From: Acidimicrobiales bacterium
GTDB taxonomy: Bacteria > Actinomycetota > Acidimicrobiia > Acidimicrobiales > Aldehydirespiratoraceae
Direction of reading: 5' to 3'
NCBI GenBank assembly: GCA_029263195.1
Contig: JAJCXX010000061.1
Location: forward strand, 1 to 64,000
DNA: 64,000 bases
Below are positions 16,544 through 26,174 of the stretch, in pieces. A program made the translations under genes and the position numbers. The notes under the pieces are model-generated. The model was not told the DNA's origin, searched no databases, and was given only the letters and a program-made list of their open reading frames with translations. Within the stretch, counting starts at the first letter, position 1. The number at the start of each line of letters is the position of its first letter.

Positions 16544-17479
16544 TTGATTCGAGCAGAATCTCTGACGAGGCGTTTCGGCGAGAATATCGCGGTCGATTCC
16601 ATCGACCTTTCGGTCGAGCGCGGCGAGATCTATGGGTTTCTCGGCCCCAACGGTGCCGGTAAGTCAACCGTTGTCAGAATGCTCTGCACCTTGCTCGCCC
16701 CGACGTCGGGATCGGCATCCGTCGCCGGCCTCGACGTGTTGGATCATCCCGGCAAGGTGCGCCTGGCGATCGGAGTGGCGCTTCAGGAAGCATCTCTCGA
16801 CCCGAAAATGACCGGTCGGGAGATCATCACGACCCAGGGAAGACTGTTCGGTCTCAGGTCAATCGAGATCTCGAAACGAATCGATGAACTGGCGCCCCTC
16901 ATCGACATGAACGCCATTGACCATCTCGTGGGAACCTACTCCGGCGGGATGCGTCGAAGGCTCGATCTGGCGGCGTCTCTTGTCCACAATCCCTCAGCGC
17001 TGTTCCTCGATGAGCCGACCACCGGACTCGACCCGCCGGGCCGGCTCCGTGTGTGGGAGGAGGTGCGCCGGCTGAATCGCGAGCTGGGAATGACGGTTTT
17101 CCTCACTACCCAGTATCTGGAGGAGGCCGACACCTTGGCCGACCGTGTGGGAGTGATCGATCACGGTCGGATCGTGGTCGAGGGTTCCCCGGCTGAGCTG
17201 AAACGATCGGTTGGCGACGATGTGGTGGTGGTGAGAGTCGCCGGCGACTCCGACAAGGTTGCTGAGGTTCTCACCGGTGTTCCCGGCGTCGACCGGATCG
17301 AACGCTACGAACACGAGGTTCGCGTGGTTACCAAGGACGGCGGCCGAGCTCTCAGCCCGGTGGCCGTAGCCCTCGATCGGGCGGGCTGCGTGGTCGACGA
17401 GCTGGCGCTACGCACGCCGACTCTCGACGACGTGTTCCTACACGTCACCGGGTCCCATCTCGAAGGCGGAAACACATGA
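16544..17479 (+). CDS. ABC transporter ATP-binding protein, DrrA/CcmA type
   Basis: ATPase of an ABC-2 exporter. Walker A GPNGAGKST, signature YSGGMRRRLDLA, Walker B ALFLDEPTTGLD, switch His region VFLTTQYLEEADTLADRVGVI, and the C-terminal regulatory extension typical of DrrA-like proteins (VRVAGDSDKVAEVLTGVPGVD). TTG at 16544 is chosen because it follows a purine-rich GGGGGAAG and starts LIRAESLTRRF, where homologues start. ATG 16505 would overlap the divergent crotonase start. It pairs with the permease 8 bp downstream. The substrate cannot be inferred. Confidence 0.87.
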   Translation: MIRAESLTRRFGENIAVDSIDLSVERGEIYGFLGPNGAGKSTVVRMLCTLLAPTSGSASVAGLDVLDHPGKVRLAIGVALQEASLDPKMTGREIITTQGRLFGLRSIEISKRIDELAPLIDMNAIDHLVGTYSGGMRRRLDLAASLVHNPSALFLDEPTTGLDPPGRLRVWEEVRRLNRELGMTVFLTTQYLEEADTLADRVGVIDHGRIVVEGSPAELKRSVGDDVVVVRVAGDSDKVAEVLTGVPGVDRIERYEHEVRVVTKDGGRALSPVAVALDRAGCVVDELALRTPTLDDVFLHVTGSHLEGGNT

Positions 17480-17486
17480 ATGGGCG

Positions 17487-18278
17487 ATGTCAATGAGTGA
17501 ACCCATAACGGCGCGACCAGCAGGATTCTTCCGCGATGTCAGATCGGTGGCGATCCGGGCGCTGCAGCAACTCCCCAGAGATCTTGCGTTCGTCCTGCCC
17601 GCGCTCGCGGTGCCCACGTTCTTTCTCGTTGTCAACATCGGCGCGTTGCAAGATGTTGCTGGTTTCACAGAACTCGAGATCGACTACAAGGCGTTTCAAC
17701 TGCCGGTTGCCATCGTCTTCGCGGTCACCGGCATCTCGAGGGCGTCGGCACTGGTGCTCGACATCCAAGACGGGTACTTCGATCGACTACTGCTGACCCC
17801 GGTGTCGAGACGCGCCCTCTTGCTGGGGCTCATGGTGTCGGACTTCGTGCTGGTCCTGATGCTCGCCGTCCCGGTCACAATCCTCGGATTCGCGATCGGG
17901 GTCCGTTTCCCCACGGGAATTCTCGGTGTGGTGGTCTTCCTACTGATGGGGGCGTTCTGGGGTGTGGCGTTCACCGGTTTCCCCTACACCATCGCCCTGC
18001 GGACGGGAAACCCGAGCGCGGTCAGCGCCAGCTTCGTGCTCTTCTTCCCGTTCGCATTCATGACTACGACGTTTCTGCCGCTCGACTCGATGACCGGCTG
18101 GCTGGCGGAAGTCGCCCGCTACAACCCCGTGACCTATCTGCTCGCCGGATTACGGTCGTTGTTCGTCGGTTGGCAGTTCGGCGAGTTGGGCAAGGGCATG
18201 ATCGCGATCATTGGGCTGGGCGTTGTGAGCCAGACGCTTGCGTTCTCGGCGTTGAAGAGCCGGATCGACGGACGTTGA
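17487..18278 (+). CDS. ABC-2 type permease
   Basis: A 263-residue membrane protein with six hydrophobic helices and the ABC-2 signature region (RYNPVTYLLAGLRSLFVG) near the C-terminus, as in DrrB-like permeases. A cytoplasmic coupling segment, DGYFDRLLLTPVSRRALLLG, precedes helix 3. It follows the ATPase gene by 7 bp and must form the exporter with it. The cargo is unknown: drug, lipid or glycolipid are all possible for this family. Confidence 0.87.
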   Translation: MSMSEPITARPAGFFRDVRSVAIRALQQLPRDLAFVLPALAVPTFFLVVNIGALQDVAGFTELEIDYKAFQLPVAIVFAVTGISRASALVLDIQDGYFDRLLLTPVSRRALLLGLMVSDFVLVLMLAVPVTILGFAIGVRFPTGILGVVVFLLMGAFWGVAFTGFPYTIALRTGNPSAVSASFVLFFPFAFMTTTFLPLDSMTGWLAEVARYNPVTYLLAGLRSLFVGWQFGELGKGMIAIIGLGVVSQTLAFSALKSRIDGR

Positions 18279-18291
18279 CCGCGGCGACTTG

Positions 18292-19950
18292 TCAGCCGGC
18301 CACTGCGGGATAGTCGTACGTGAAATCGATGGTCATGTTGATGCCCTCGGCGATGTCGAGGGCGTTCTGATCACAATCCTGCAACATGACATCCCACCGG
18401 CCTGTGGTGAGCGGCAGCTCGACGAATCCATCCGGCGGGAGGACCTCGGTGGCTGTGAGTTCGTCCTGGCCCCAACCAAGAGCGGCGGTCGGGCTGGCGA
18501 ATATGTAGCAGACCGTCTCGCTGGACCGGTTGTTGACCCTGAGCCTGATGGGTTGGTGGACGTCGCCGGCGTAGATCGCGTCGGAGACCAGGAACTCTCC
18601 CTCGACCAGGAATGCGAATTCGGCGGCCACGGAACCGATCTCAGCGGGGGCCTCCATGCACGCCCACCACGAACCTGCATCTCCTCCGGCCCAGGTGTTG
18701 TCCAAGAAGCTGGCATTCTCGACCACGGTGCCGTCGATCATCCAGATCGCGTCGTAGCTGGATCCGTCGACCATGCCGGAGTAGTCCCAGAAGGCGCAGA
18801 CTGTTTCGGCCGATGACGGCACGGTCGTGATGATCTCCGATGGAGTGTCGTCGGGATTGACTCCGAGCGAGAACAGCACGTTTCCGGCAGAGGCTGTGGC
18901 CAGAACGTCGATCGGATCGACCGTGGGCGAATCACGCCACTCGTCGGTTGTCTCGCCACGGTTGGCCGCGGCTATGACCGGAGCGGCCAGTTTCAGCGGC
19001 CGAAGCCCGTTGAGAAAGCCTCCGATGGGAACGCAACTGTCGGCAGTGTTCACCAGACCATCACCGTTGGTGTCCTCGAGAACTCTGCAGTCGACCGTGA
19101 GTTGGCCCTGTATCCCGGCCGTGGTTGGAACCCCGATCAGTTGTCCCTCGGTGTTGGTGGCCGCCCCTCCGCTGTTGCCTCCGGAGATGGTGGCATCGGT
19201 CTTTATCCACGCCCGGTTGTCTGACACCGCCGGATCACCGGCGAACCCGGAGACGATCCCCTCCGTGACCGTGACAGTGCTGCCTCCGATGGCCGGGTAA
19301 CCGACCATGGAAATGTGATCACCAACTTCAACGGTGTCGGATTCCCCGACCTCCAGAAACGGCAGGCCGGTGAGGTCAACCGGGTTGCCTTCGAGATCGG
19401 AGATGATGCGCACGGTCGCCAGGTCGAGCGCCGGGTCGTAGCCGGCCACTTCGGCGAGGTAGAGCAACTCCGGGGGCGTGTCGGTTCGGGTGGTGATCTC
19501 GACGCCGAGCTTCGTGTAGCTGCACGACGGATCGCTCATGACCACGTGGGCATTGGTCAGGATGATCCCGGTTGGGTCGATGATGCTTCCGGATCCGATG
19601 AAACAGATCTGGTTGCCGTTGTCGTCGAGCTGGGACAAGAGCACGGTGGCAGTGGCGATCTCGGCGGGATCGGCCCCCACCGGTTGGGGCCCGGTTATCG
19701 GTGGCGCTTCGGTCGTCGCTGGTGGTGGGGCAGCGGTGGTCGTCGGCGGGGCTGAGGTCGAAGAGGTGGAAGAGGTCGAGGAGGTGGATGATGGCGTGGC
19801 AACGACTTCCGAATCCCCTGAGTCGGAGTTGTCGCCCAGGGTGACGACCAGAACAGCGACGATCGCCACGAACGCAACCACGGATACCAACACTGCGACG
19901 GGTCCGCTCACGGATATTCCTGAGGGTTGGTCCGGTGAGTTCACAGCCAC
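18292..19950 (-). CDS. Exported trypsin-like (HtrA-type) serine protease
   Basis: A 552-residue protein. One N-terminal membrane helix (about residues 13-38) is followed by a Ser/Thr/Pro linker (SSTSSTSSTS, TTTAAPPP) and a chymotrypsin-fold domain. Its catalytic triad is His in ILTNAHVV, Asp in DPALDLATVRI and Ser in TISGGNSGGAA. An EF-hand-like segment, EDTNGDGLVNTAD, lies in the second half of the domain. The C-terminal 200 residues are beta-rich with several Cys and no PDZ domain. They could bind substrate or cell wall, but I do not recognise them. The active domain should lie outside the membrane. Confidence 0.85.
   Translation of the reverse strand: MAVNSPDQPSGISVSGPVAVLVSVVAFVAIVAVLVVTLGDNSDSGDSEVVATPSSTSSTSSTSSTSAPPTTTAAPPPATTEAPPITGPQPVGADPAEIATATVLLSQLDDNGNQICFIGSGSIIDPTGIILTNAHVVMSDPSCSYTKLGVEITTRTDTPPELLYLAEVAGYDPALDLATVRIISDLEGNPVDLTGLPFLEVGESDTVEVGDHISMVGYPAIGGSTVTVTEGIVSGFAGDPAVSDNRAWIKTDATISGGNSGGAATNTEGQLIGVPTTAGIQGQLTVDCRVLEDTNGDGLVNTADSCVPIGGFLNGLRPLKLAAPVIAAANRGETTDEWRDSPTVDPIDVLATASAGNVLFSLGVNPDDTPSEIITTVPSSAETVCAFWDYSGMVDGSSYDAIWMIDGTVVENASFLDNTWAGGDAGSWWACMEAPAEIGSVAAEFAFLVEGEFLVSDAIYAGDVHQPIRLRVNNRSSETVCYIFASPTAALGWGQDELTATEVLPPDGFVELPLTTGRWDVMLQDCDQNALDIAEGINMTIDFTYDYPAVAG
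19754..19789 (-). repeat. 9-bp tandem repeat, 4 copies, in protease linker
   Basis: GAGGTCGAA, GAGGTGGAA, GAGGTCGAG and GAGGTGGAT (plus strand) encode the S-S-T linker repeats of the exported protease. The repeat sits between its membrane helix and catalytic domain, so copy number would set the linker length. Confidence 0.85.
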
Positions 19951-20094
19951 CTCTGTCGTTGTCGGGATTGCTTGTTGTCGGTTTCTTGCCGGCGAGCGCG
20001 CCGACCCTCCCCCTGAGACTACGCCCGGCAGAGCGAGGGTGTGAAGACGGACGGCCGATCAGTCAGTGACCGCCGCGAGAACCAATAGCCTGCG

Positions 20095-21837
20095 TTGGTG
20101 ATTCTGGTAGACGCAGCCGATATTTCGATGATGCGGCCCGACCGTCCGCTCTTCGCCGACGTGTCGATCACGGTGTCGACCGGCGATCGGTTGGGTGTCG
20201 TGGGGATCAACGGCACGGGCAAGACGACTCTGCTCGACGTGCTCGCCGGCACCCGAACAGCGGAGGGAGGCACGATCAGGCGGGGGAGCGGTGTCACCAT
20301 CGCCACGCTCGATCAGGTCACGGAGCTGGCGGCTGGAACCGTCCGAGAAGCGGTTGGTGCCGGATGGAGGGGTGAGGCCGTACTCGACCGATTGGGTCTC
20401 GGGGATCTGTTCGACCGGCCAACGTCGGAATTGTCGGGGGGCCAGGAGAAGCGGGTGGCGCTAGCCCGAGCCTTGGTCGCCGACGCCGACTTGTTGATTC
20501 TCGACGAGCCAACCAACCATCTGGATGTCGATGCCATCGAATGGCTCGAGGAAGAGTTGCGGCGGTTTCGTGGCGGGTTGGTGATCGTCACCCACGATCG
20601 GCACGTTCTCGACCGCGTGTCGACACGAATACTCGAACTTGATCGTGGTTCGTCCTACGTCCATGAGGGTGGGTACGCGGGCTATCTCGAGGGCCGGGCG
20701 CAACGCGAGGAAAGAGCGGCGGCTTCGGAATCGACGCGGCGAAATCTTGCACGCACCGAGCTGGCGTGGCTCCGGCGTGGCGCCAAGGCTCGTACCCGTA
20801 AAAGTCGGTCGCGGATCGAACGAGCCAACGAACTCATCGCGGGCGGCCCTCAGGCTGCGGCACGCGATGGTGAACTCAGCCTCGGCTCACTCCATGAGGG
20901 CACGCCACGGCTTGGCGATCAAGTCGTTGAGCTCCACGGTGTCTCGGTTGGTTTCGACGGGCTACCTCCCCTGGTCACCGGCCTGGATCTGCTGCTTGAT
21001 CGACGTGAGCGGTTGGGGATCGTCGGCCCAAATGGCTGCGGGAAGTCGACTCTTCTCGATGTGATTGCGGGTCGTCGGGATCCCGTGGCGGGTCGAGTGG
21101 TCACCGGACCAACCGTCGAAGTCGGCCTTCACGATCAGACCGGCCGGGAGCTCGATCTCAGCATGCGGGTTCGTCAGGCCGTGGCGGGCGATCGGGCCCA
21201 ACCCGATTGGTGGGATTCGGCCCTCCTCGAGAGGTTCTGGTTCGATGCCGACACCCAGCGTTCCCCGATCGGTCTCTTGTCGGGTGGTGAGCGCCGACGT
21301 CTCCAGCTCGTGTTGACCCTCGCCGCGAAACCCAACGTGTTGCTGCTCGACGAACCGACCAACGACCTCGACCTCGACACCCTTCGTGCCCTGGAGGAAT
21401 TTCTCGACGATTGGCCCGGCGCTGTGTTGGTTGTCAGTCACGATCGCACCTTCCTCGACCGAACTGTCGACGATGTGTTGGTGATCCATGACTCTGCCGC
21501 CAGACGTTGGCCCGGTGGGTATGCGGCATGGCTCGAGGACCGCAAGGCTCTACCCGATCCCGCCGCCAAGTCTCAGTTGAAGGAGTCGGGAAAGGTCAAG
21601 CCGGCCGGCGGAAGCAGATCGCGGAGCACCGTGCGTCACGAGTTGTCGAAGTGCGAGAAGCTCGTGGCCCGTCTCGAGAAGCGGATCGACGCTCTCCATG
21701 TGACGTTGGCCGAGGCCGGCAACGACCACCGAGAGCTGGCTTCGGTGGGTCGGGATCTCGCTGAGCGCGAGGCGGAACTGGTGAGCGCGGAAGAGACTTG
21801 GCTCGAACTGAGCGACGAAATGGAATCGTGCAGTTGA
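20095..21837 (+). CDS. ABC-F family ATPase
   Basis: A 580-residue protein with two ABC ATPase domains and no membrane helices, as in ribosome-associated ABC-F proteins. Domain 1: GINGTGKTT, LSGGQEKRVALARAL, LLILDEPTNHLD. Domain 2: GPNGCGKST, LSGGERRRLQLVL, LLLDEPTNDLD. The interdomain linker (about residues 180-270) is Arg-rich with RRGAKARTRKSRSR. The C-terminal 80 residues form a basic coiled coil, which suggests a Uup/TlrC-like arrangement. The start is TTG 20095 or GTG 20098. The role is probably translation or ribosome rescue; antibiotic protection cannot be judged. Confidence 0.88.
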   Translation: MVILVDAADISMMRPDRPLFADVSITVSTGDRLGVVGINGTGKTTLLDVLAGTRTAEGGTIRRGSGVTIATLDQVTELAAGTVREAVGAGWRGEAVLDRLGLGDLFDRPTSELSGGQEKRVALARALVADADLLILDEPTNHLDVDAIEWLEEELRRFRGGLVIVTHDRHVLDRVSTRILELDRGSSYVHEGGYAGYLEGRAQREERAAASESTRRNLARTELAWLRRGAKARTRKSRSRIERANELIAGGPQAAARDGELSLGSLHEGTPRLGDQVVELHGVSVGFDGLPPLVTGLDLLLDRRERLGIVGPNGCGKSTLLDVIAGRRDPVAGRVVTGPTVEVGLHDQTGRELDLSMRVRQAVAGDRAQPDWWDSALLERFWFDADTQRSPIGLLSGGERRRLQLVLTLAAKPNVLLLDEPTNDLDLDTLRALEEFLDDWPGAVLVVSHDRTFLDRTVDDVLVIHDSAARRWPGGYAAWLEDRKALPDPAAKSQLKESGKVKPAGGSRSRSTVRHELSKCEKLVARLEKRIDALHVTLAEAGNDHRELASVGRDLAEREAELVSAEETWLELSDEMESCS

Positions 21838-21883
21838 TGTCGGTGCCCGACGATGCCATATGGGATCTCGCTACCCTTTCCCG

Positions 21884-22528
21884 ATGAGCAACGCCGTCGA
21901 TTCCGCAGCCGAGACCGAGGCCACCGCTGAGGTTCTGATCGTTACCGACGCGGCCCGCACCGTTGTCGACGAGATCAAGGCCAAAGAAGACGACCACGAA
22001 TCGCTCGGTCTTCGTGTCGAAGTCACCGGCGCCAACGGGGTCGACTACACCTACGATCTGAGTCTCGAGCCGGTTTCCGAAGCCGCCGACGACGATCATG
22101 TCTACGACCGCGAAGGGTTGGTCGTGATTGTTCCGGCCAACAGCGCCGAGCAGTTGAGTGGCGCCACCCTTGATATCCCGAGCACGCCGGCCCAAGGCGG
22201 CCTGGTGATCCGAAATCCCAATCGTCCCAGTCCTCTCGGCGACATGGGGCAGCTCGAATTGGTGGGTGACCTGGCCGAAAAGGTCCAGCAATTGCTGACG
22301 GAACGGATCAACCCGGCTCTGGCTTCCCACGGCGGTGTTGCCTCTTTCGTCGGCGTGGAGGACGACAAGGTCTTCATAACCATGGGTGGCGGTTGCCAGG
22401 GGTGCTCGATGAGCGCGGCGACTCTTCAGGACGGCATTCGCAAGGCCATTCTCGAAGCGATCCCCGAAGTCACCGACGTGATCGACGCCACCGATCACCA
22501 ACAAGGCGAAAACCCCTACTACTCCTGA
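21884..22528 (+). CDS. NfuA-like iron-sulfur cluster carrier
   Basis: A 214-residue protein with an N-terminal A-type (HesB-like) region that lacks its Cys, and a C-terminal NifU domain: LLTERINPALASHGGVASFVGVEDDKVFITMGGGCQGCSMSAATLQDGI. The CxxC (CQGC) binds a 4Fe-4S cluster at a dimer interface in the NfuA family. An acidic tail follows. The ATG at 21884 (MSNAVDS) is chosen; an ATG at 21860 would add eight unrelated residues. It probably delivers clusters to target enzymes, which in this window could include MoaA and the RecB-like nuclease (inference). Confidence 0.87.
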   Translation: MSNAVDSAAETEATAEVLIVTDAARTVVDEIKAKEDDHESLGLRVEVTGANGVDYTYDLSLEPVSEAADDDHVYDREGLVVIVPANSAEQLSGATLDIPSTPAQGGLVIRNPNRPSPLGDMGQLELVGDLAEKVQQLLTERINPALASHGGVASFVGVEDDKVFITMGGGCQGCSMSAATLQDGIRKAILEAIPEVTDVIDATDHQQGENPYYS

Positions 22529-22529
22529 C

Positions 22530-22673
22530 CCCCACCCATCCCCACCCATCCCCACCCCGAAATCTGTGGCCGTAGGCCACAAATCCTGTAGCCACCGCCC
22601 ACTGATTTCGGTGAGGGGGCGCGGGAATAGGGGCTGAGGAGTCCGGGGGCTAGGGGGTTGGCTACGTGGCTGG
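22530..22673. terminator. Convergent intergenic region with nested inverted repeats
   Basis: A 10-bp unit CCCCACCCAT repeats about 2.7 times (about 22530-22557). A nested structure follows. TGTGGCC (22565-22571) and GGCCACA (22575-22581) form a perfect 7-bp stem with a 3-nt loop. CGAAATC (22558-22564) and GATTTCG (22604-22610) can pair outside it. The region separates converging genes, so a bidirectional terminator is the likely role. A GGCTACGTGG direct repeat (22660-22669 and 22672-22681) overlaps the dxs stop. Confidence 0.5.
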
Positions 22674-24503
22674 CTACGTGGTGAGCATGCCTAGGGCGGT
22701 GGCGGCTACTCCGGCGGCGTCGAGTCCCAACTCCGACAGGATCGTGTCGGCTTTGCCGTGAGGGATGTAGGCGGTCGGCACACCCAGAACCCGTAGACGG
22801 CAATTGGCGTCGTGTTCGCTGAGCGCGTCGCGAACCGCAGCCCCGGCACCCCCGATTCGCAACCCGTCCTCGACCGAGATCACCAGTTGGTGTGCGGCAG
22901 CGTTCTCGAGCATCTCCGGGGCTAGTGGCGTGACCACACGCGGATCCCAGACGGTGGCGTTGATTCCCTCGTCGGCGAGAATCTCAGCAGCGCCTTCGCA
23001 CGCGGCGAGCATCTTTCCGAACCCGAGGAGACATACCTCGGGTCCACCGGACTTCACCAAGCGTGCCGCCAGTCCTGAACCGACCTCCGTCTCGGTAACC
23101 CATGGGGCGGCGGTCTTCGGCCAACGAATGGCAACCGGCCCATCGGTTATGTCCATGGCATCGAACATCATCTGCTGGAGTTCCTGGTAGCTCGACGGCG
23201 CGAAAACGGTCATGCCCGGGACCTTCGTGAGAAGCACGAGGTCGAGGATTCCGTGATGAGAAGGTCCGTCGTCGCCGGTTATGCCGGCTCGATCGAGGCA
23301 GAAAATCACCGGTTGGCCGTGCAGACCGACGTCGAGATTGACTTGATCGAAAGCGCGAGTGAGGAAGGTGGCGTAGACCGCGAAAAGAGGCCTCATTCCG
23401 CCCATGGCCATTCCGGCGGCTGAGGTGACGGCATGTTGCTCGGCGATCCCGACGTCGATGCATCGGCCGGGGAATCGTTCGCTGAACGGAAGCAGGCCGG
23501 TCGAGTCGGGCATAGCGGCAGTGATCGCCACCAACTCCGGGTGCTGATCACCGAGCTTCAGCATGGCGTCGGAGAACGCTGAGGTGTAGGAACCGTCCTT
23601 GATCGACCCGATGTCGTGCATGTTCTTGATCTGGTCGTTCTCGGCCGGCGCGTAACCCCGGCCCTTCTGGGTCAGCACATGCACCACGACCGGGCCGTCG
23701 AACTCAGTGGCGTTGGCCAGAGCGTCTTCGATGCCGGCAATGTCGTGTCCGTCGAATGGCCCGGTGTAACGGATTCCGAGATTCTCGAAGAACGCGGGCG
23801 GCTCCCACATCTCGCGGATCGCGGCCTTCGACATCTTCATGCCGCGACCGAGTTGTTCGCCGACCCAAGGGATGCTCTCGGCCATCTGCTCGAGGCGGGC
23901 CTGGCGTCGCATGTAGGTCGGGTTGTTGCGGATCTTGATCAGGCTCTCCGACAAGCGGGAGACGGTCGGGGCGTACGACCGGCCGTTGTCGTTGAGGATG
24001 ATGACAACATCGCGGCCGCTGTGGCCGAGGTTGTTGAGCCCCTCGAACGCCATTCCACCGGTCATGGCGCCGTCACCGATCACGGCCACCACGCGTCGGC
24101 GTTCGTCGTTTTGATGAAACGACGTGGCCAATCCGAAGGCGTAGGACAGGACGGTCGATGCGTGGCTGTTCTCGATCCAGTCGTGTTTGGACTCGGATCT
24201 CGACGGATAGCCCGACAGGCCGCCCGGCTCTCTCAAGTTCTTGAAGTCGGCGGCCCGGCCGGTGAGCATCTTGTGGACGTAGGTCTGATGGCCGGTGTCC
24301 CACAAAATGGCGTCGTGGGGCGATCTGAAGACTCGATGAAGAGCAACGGTCAATTCGACGTCGCCGAGGTTGGACCCCAAATGGCCGCCGTGTTTAGTCA
24401 CCGCTGCCACGATGTGCTCGCGAATCTGTACGCAGAGATCGTCGAGTTCGTCATAGTCGCGGCCCTGAAGGTCCTGGGGGCCCGTGATGGCATCGAGAAA
24501 CAT
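22674..24503 (-). CDS. dxs: 1-deoxy-D-xylulose-5-phosphate synthase
   Basis: Thiamine-diphosphate enzyme that joins pyruvate and glyceraldehyde 3-phosphate at the first step of the MEP isoprenoid pathway. Motifs: HGGHLGSNLGDVELT, the ThDP site VVAVIGDGAMTGGMAFEGLN followed by ILNDNGRSYAPTV, the catalytic Glu in DVGIAEQHAV, and DRAGITGDDGPSHHG. 609 residues from ATG 24503, close to the family norm. The downstream UppP and PAP2 enzymes also act on isoprenoid or lipid phosphates but are not in the same operon. Confidence 0.95.
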   Translation of the reverse strand: MFLDAITGPQDLQGRDYDELDDLCVQIREHIVAAVTKHGGHLGSNLGDVELTVALHRVFRSPHDAILWDTGHQTYVHKMLTGRAADFKNLREPGGLSGYPSRSESKHDWIENSHASTVLSYAFGLATSFHQNDERRRVVAVIGDGAMTGGMAFEGLNNLGHSGRDVVIILNDNGRSYAPTVSRLSESLIKIRNNPTYMRRQARLEQMAESIPWVGEQLGRGMKMSKAAIREMWEPPAFFENLGIRYTGPFDGHDIAGIEDALANATEFDGPVVVHVLTQKGRGYAPAENDQIKNMHDIGSIKDGSYTSAFSDAMLKLGDQHPELVAITAAMPDSTGLLPFSERFPGRCIDVGIAEQHAVTSAAGMAMGGMRPLFAVYATFLTRAFDQVNLDVGLHGQPVIFCLDRAGITGDDGPSHHGILDLVLLTKVPGMTVFAPSSYQELQQMMFDAMDITDGPVAIRWPKTAAPWVTETEVGSGLAARLVKSGGPEVCLLGFGKMLAACEGAAEILADEGINATVWDPRVVTPLAPEMLENAAAHQLVISVEDGLRIGGAGAAVRDALSEHDANCRLRVLGVPTAYIPHGKADTILSELGLDAAGVAATALGMLTT

Positions 24504-24526
24504 GAAGGAGCGACCTCGATCGGCTG

Positions 24527-25348
24527 TCAGCTTTGGCTCGGGCTCTGAGGCGGGCCAGATGTGGCTTCGAGCGTAGCGCCTGCCCCCGGGAGGATGCGCT
24601 CGACCGGTCTGGCGAGTGCTATGCCCAGGGCGAGCGCTGCGATGCCGCCGACGGCGTCGATCCAGTAGTGGTTTGCTGTGACGATGATGGAGAACAGCGT
24701 CATGAAGGGGTACGAAAGGGCGAGAAGACGAGCCCAGCGGCTTCTGAGCACCGGATATAGAGCGACCACACACCAGGCCGCCCATGCAATGTGGAGGCTT
24801 GGCATGGCCGCGTACTGGTTGGAAATGCTCTCGAGAGTGCCCGAGTCGAACGACCACAGCCCGCCTGGACTGATGAGCGTGTCGACGAAGCCGTAGCCGG
24901 TCTGGCTTCCACCGAACTCGGACACGCTGTTCTCGAGCAGCCGTGGCGGCATCAGCGGGAACGTCGCGAACCCGATGAGGGCGACGGAGGTGGTGGCGGC
25001 CAGCGCCGAGCGCATCCGCAGGTATCGCGCCGGGAAGTAGAGGAACAGGTAGATCATGGCGCCGAGCGTCACCCCGAAGTGAAACGACCCGTAGAAAATG
25101 TTCCAGAATCGGATGAACCAATCGAAGTCGAGAAATTGCTCCTGGATCCACTGCTCACGAAACAGCCCTATGGCCCGCTCCCCGTCGATCACCCACTCGG
25201 CGTTGCGAAGAGCGCGATCGTTGATCGTGCCTCCGATCGCCGAACCGAACTGGTTCCGGACCGTGGAGTAGACGAGGTAGAAGACCAACGTTATGGAGAT
25301 CTCAACCCACCAGCGCAGGCGGATGCCCGTGGCGGTGCTGTCTTCCAT
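24527..25348 (-). CDS. PAP2-superfamily membrane phosphatase/transferase
   Basis: A 273-residue protein with about six membrane helices. The late motifs YAAMPSLHIAWAAW and VTANHYWIDAVGG are the second and third parts of the PAP2 phosphatase signature (SLH and HYxxD). The first lysine-containing motif is not obvious, which resembles the inositol-phosphorylceramide-synthase-like/AUR1 subgroup (PF14378). The reaction is probably on a membrane lipid headgroup; the substrate is unknown. It starts ATG 25348 and precedes dxs on the same strand with a 23-bp gap, so co-transcription is likely. Confidence 0.8.
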   Translation of the reverse strand: MEDSTATGIRLRWWVEISITLVFYLVYSTVRNQFGSAIGGTINDRALRNAEWVIDGERAIGLFREQWIQEQFLDFDWFIRFWNIFYGSFHFGVTLGAMIYLFLYFPARYLRMRSALAATTSVALIGFATFPLMPPRLLENSVSEFGGSQTGYGFVDTLISPGGLWSFDSGTLESISNQYAAMPSLHIAWAAWCVVALYPVLRSRWARLLALSYPFMTLFSIIVTANHYWIDAVGGIAALALGIALARPVERILPGAGATLEATSGPPQSPSQS

Positions 25349-25505
25349 GGTTCCTCCGGCCGGCGCGTGCGCTGAGGCGAGATCGTACCGGCCTCGGGGC
25401 AGGCTGTGGGCAACGCGGCGCTAGCGTTGTTGACGAGCCTTGCGGGCCGGGGAATGTTCATGACACAACGGCCGCCTCCCAATGGAACAATCCGGAGGTG
25501 GCACG

Positions 25506-26174
25506 ATGTCGCCCGCGCATTCTCGTACTCGTATTCGTCTGGCACTGGTGGGCTGGGTATTCCTGCCTCTCCTTCAGGGATGCGGGTCTTCGCCGCCGGT
25601 CCCCGAACCCCCTGAATCGACCTCCTCGGATCTGATCACGGAATCGTCGCCCACCACCGACGCGGCCAATGAATTTGCGGCGGCGATCACCGATGTGTTC
25701 GAGCATCGGTCAGGTGCTCTGACTCGTCGCACCCGGGCGGTCGTGGGCGGCTTCGGGGTCGATCAGGTCACGCGTCTCGACTGGCTCGGCGACGCCGGTC
25801 GGGTGACCCGCGAGATCACGGCCGACCCTGTGATGCTGGAGACGCCGGCAGTCAGGGAGCAGCTCGAACTGATGTCCAGCGAAGCGTCGGCGGGTGATTC
25901 CGAGCTTCGCGGTGCGGATCTGCAGGAGGTCAAGGCGGCGGTCCGAAGCTCGATCTTGGCGTTGCTCGACGGCGTGGAACTCCAACCGGATGGCTTTGGA
26001 TGGTGGTCAGGTCGGATCGATACCGAGTTCGAGATCGAGACGCTCGAGGTCCATTTGGTCGACGGGATGCTGCAGCGGGTCTCCAGGTCGGTCGAGACTT
26101 CGGGAGCCATCGGCAGCGACACCTGGGAGTTCGGCGGCGGGCCGGGCTCGACCGATTCCGACTTCAGCCGTTGA
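25506..26174 (+). CDS. Putative lipoprotein
   Basis: ATG at 25506 follows a good ribosome site (GGAGG, 7 nt upstream). The protein has a basic n-region (SRTRIRLAL), a hydrophobic core and the lipobox LLQGC, so lipidation is expected near residue 27. The mature part has a Ser/Pro/Thr linker, then an alpha/beta domain with long strands (VTRLDWLGDAGRVTREI, FEIETLEVHLVDGMLQRVSRSVE). The arrangement of paired antiparallel strands recalls LppX/LprG-like lipid-binding lipoproteins, but similarity is too weak to assign. The end overlaps the converging thioesterase by 11 bp. Confidence 0.62.
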   Translation: MSPAHSRTRIRLALVGWVFLPLLQGCGSSPPVPEPPESTSSDLITESSPTTDAANEFAAAITDVFEHRSGALTRRTRAVVGGFGVDQVTRLDWLGDAGRVTREITADPVMLETPAVREQLELMSSEASAGDSELRGADLQEVKAAVRSSILALLDGVELQPDGFGWWSGRIDTEFEIETLEVHLVDGMLQRVSRSVETSGAIGSDTWEFGGGPGSTDSDFSR

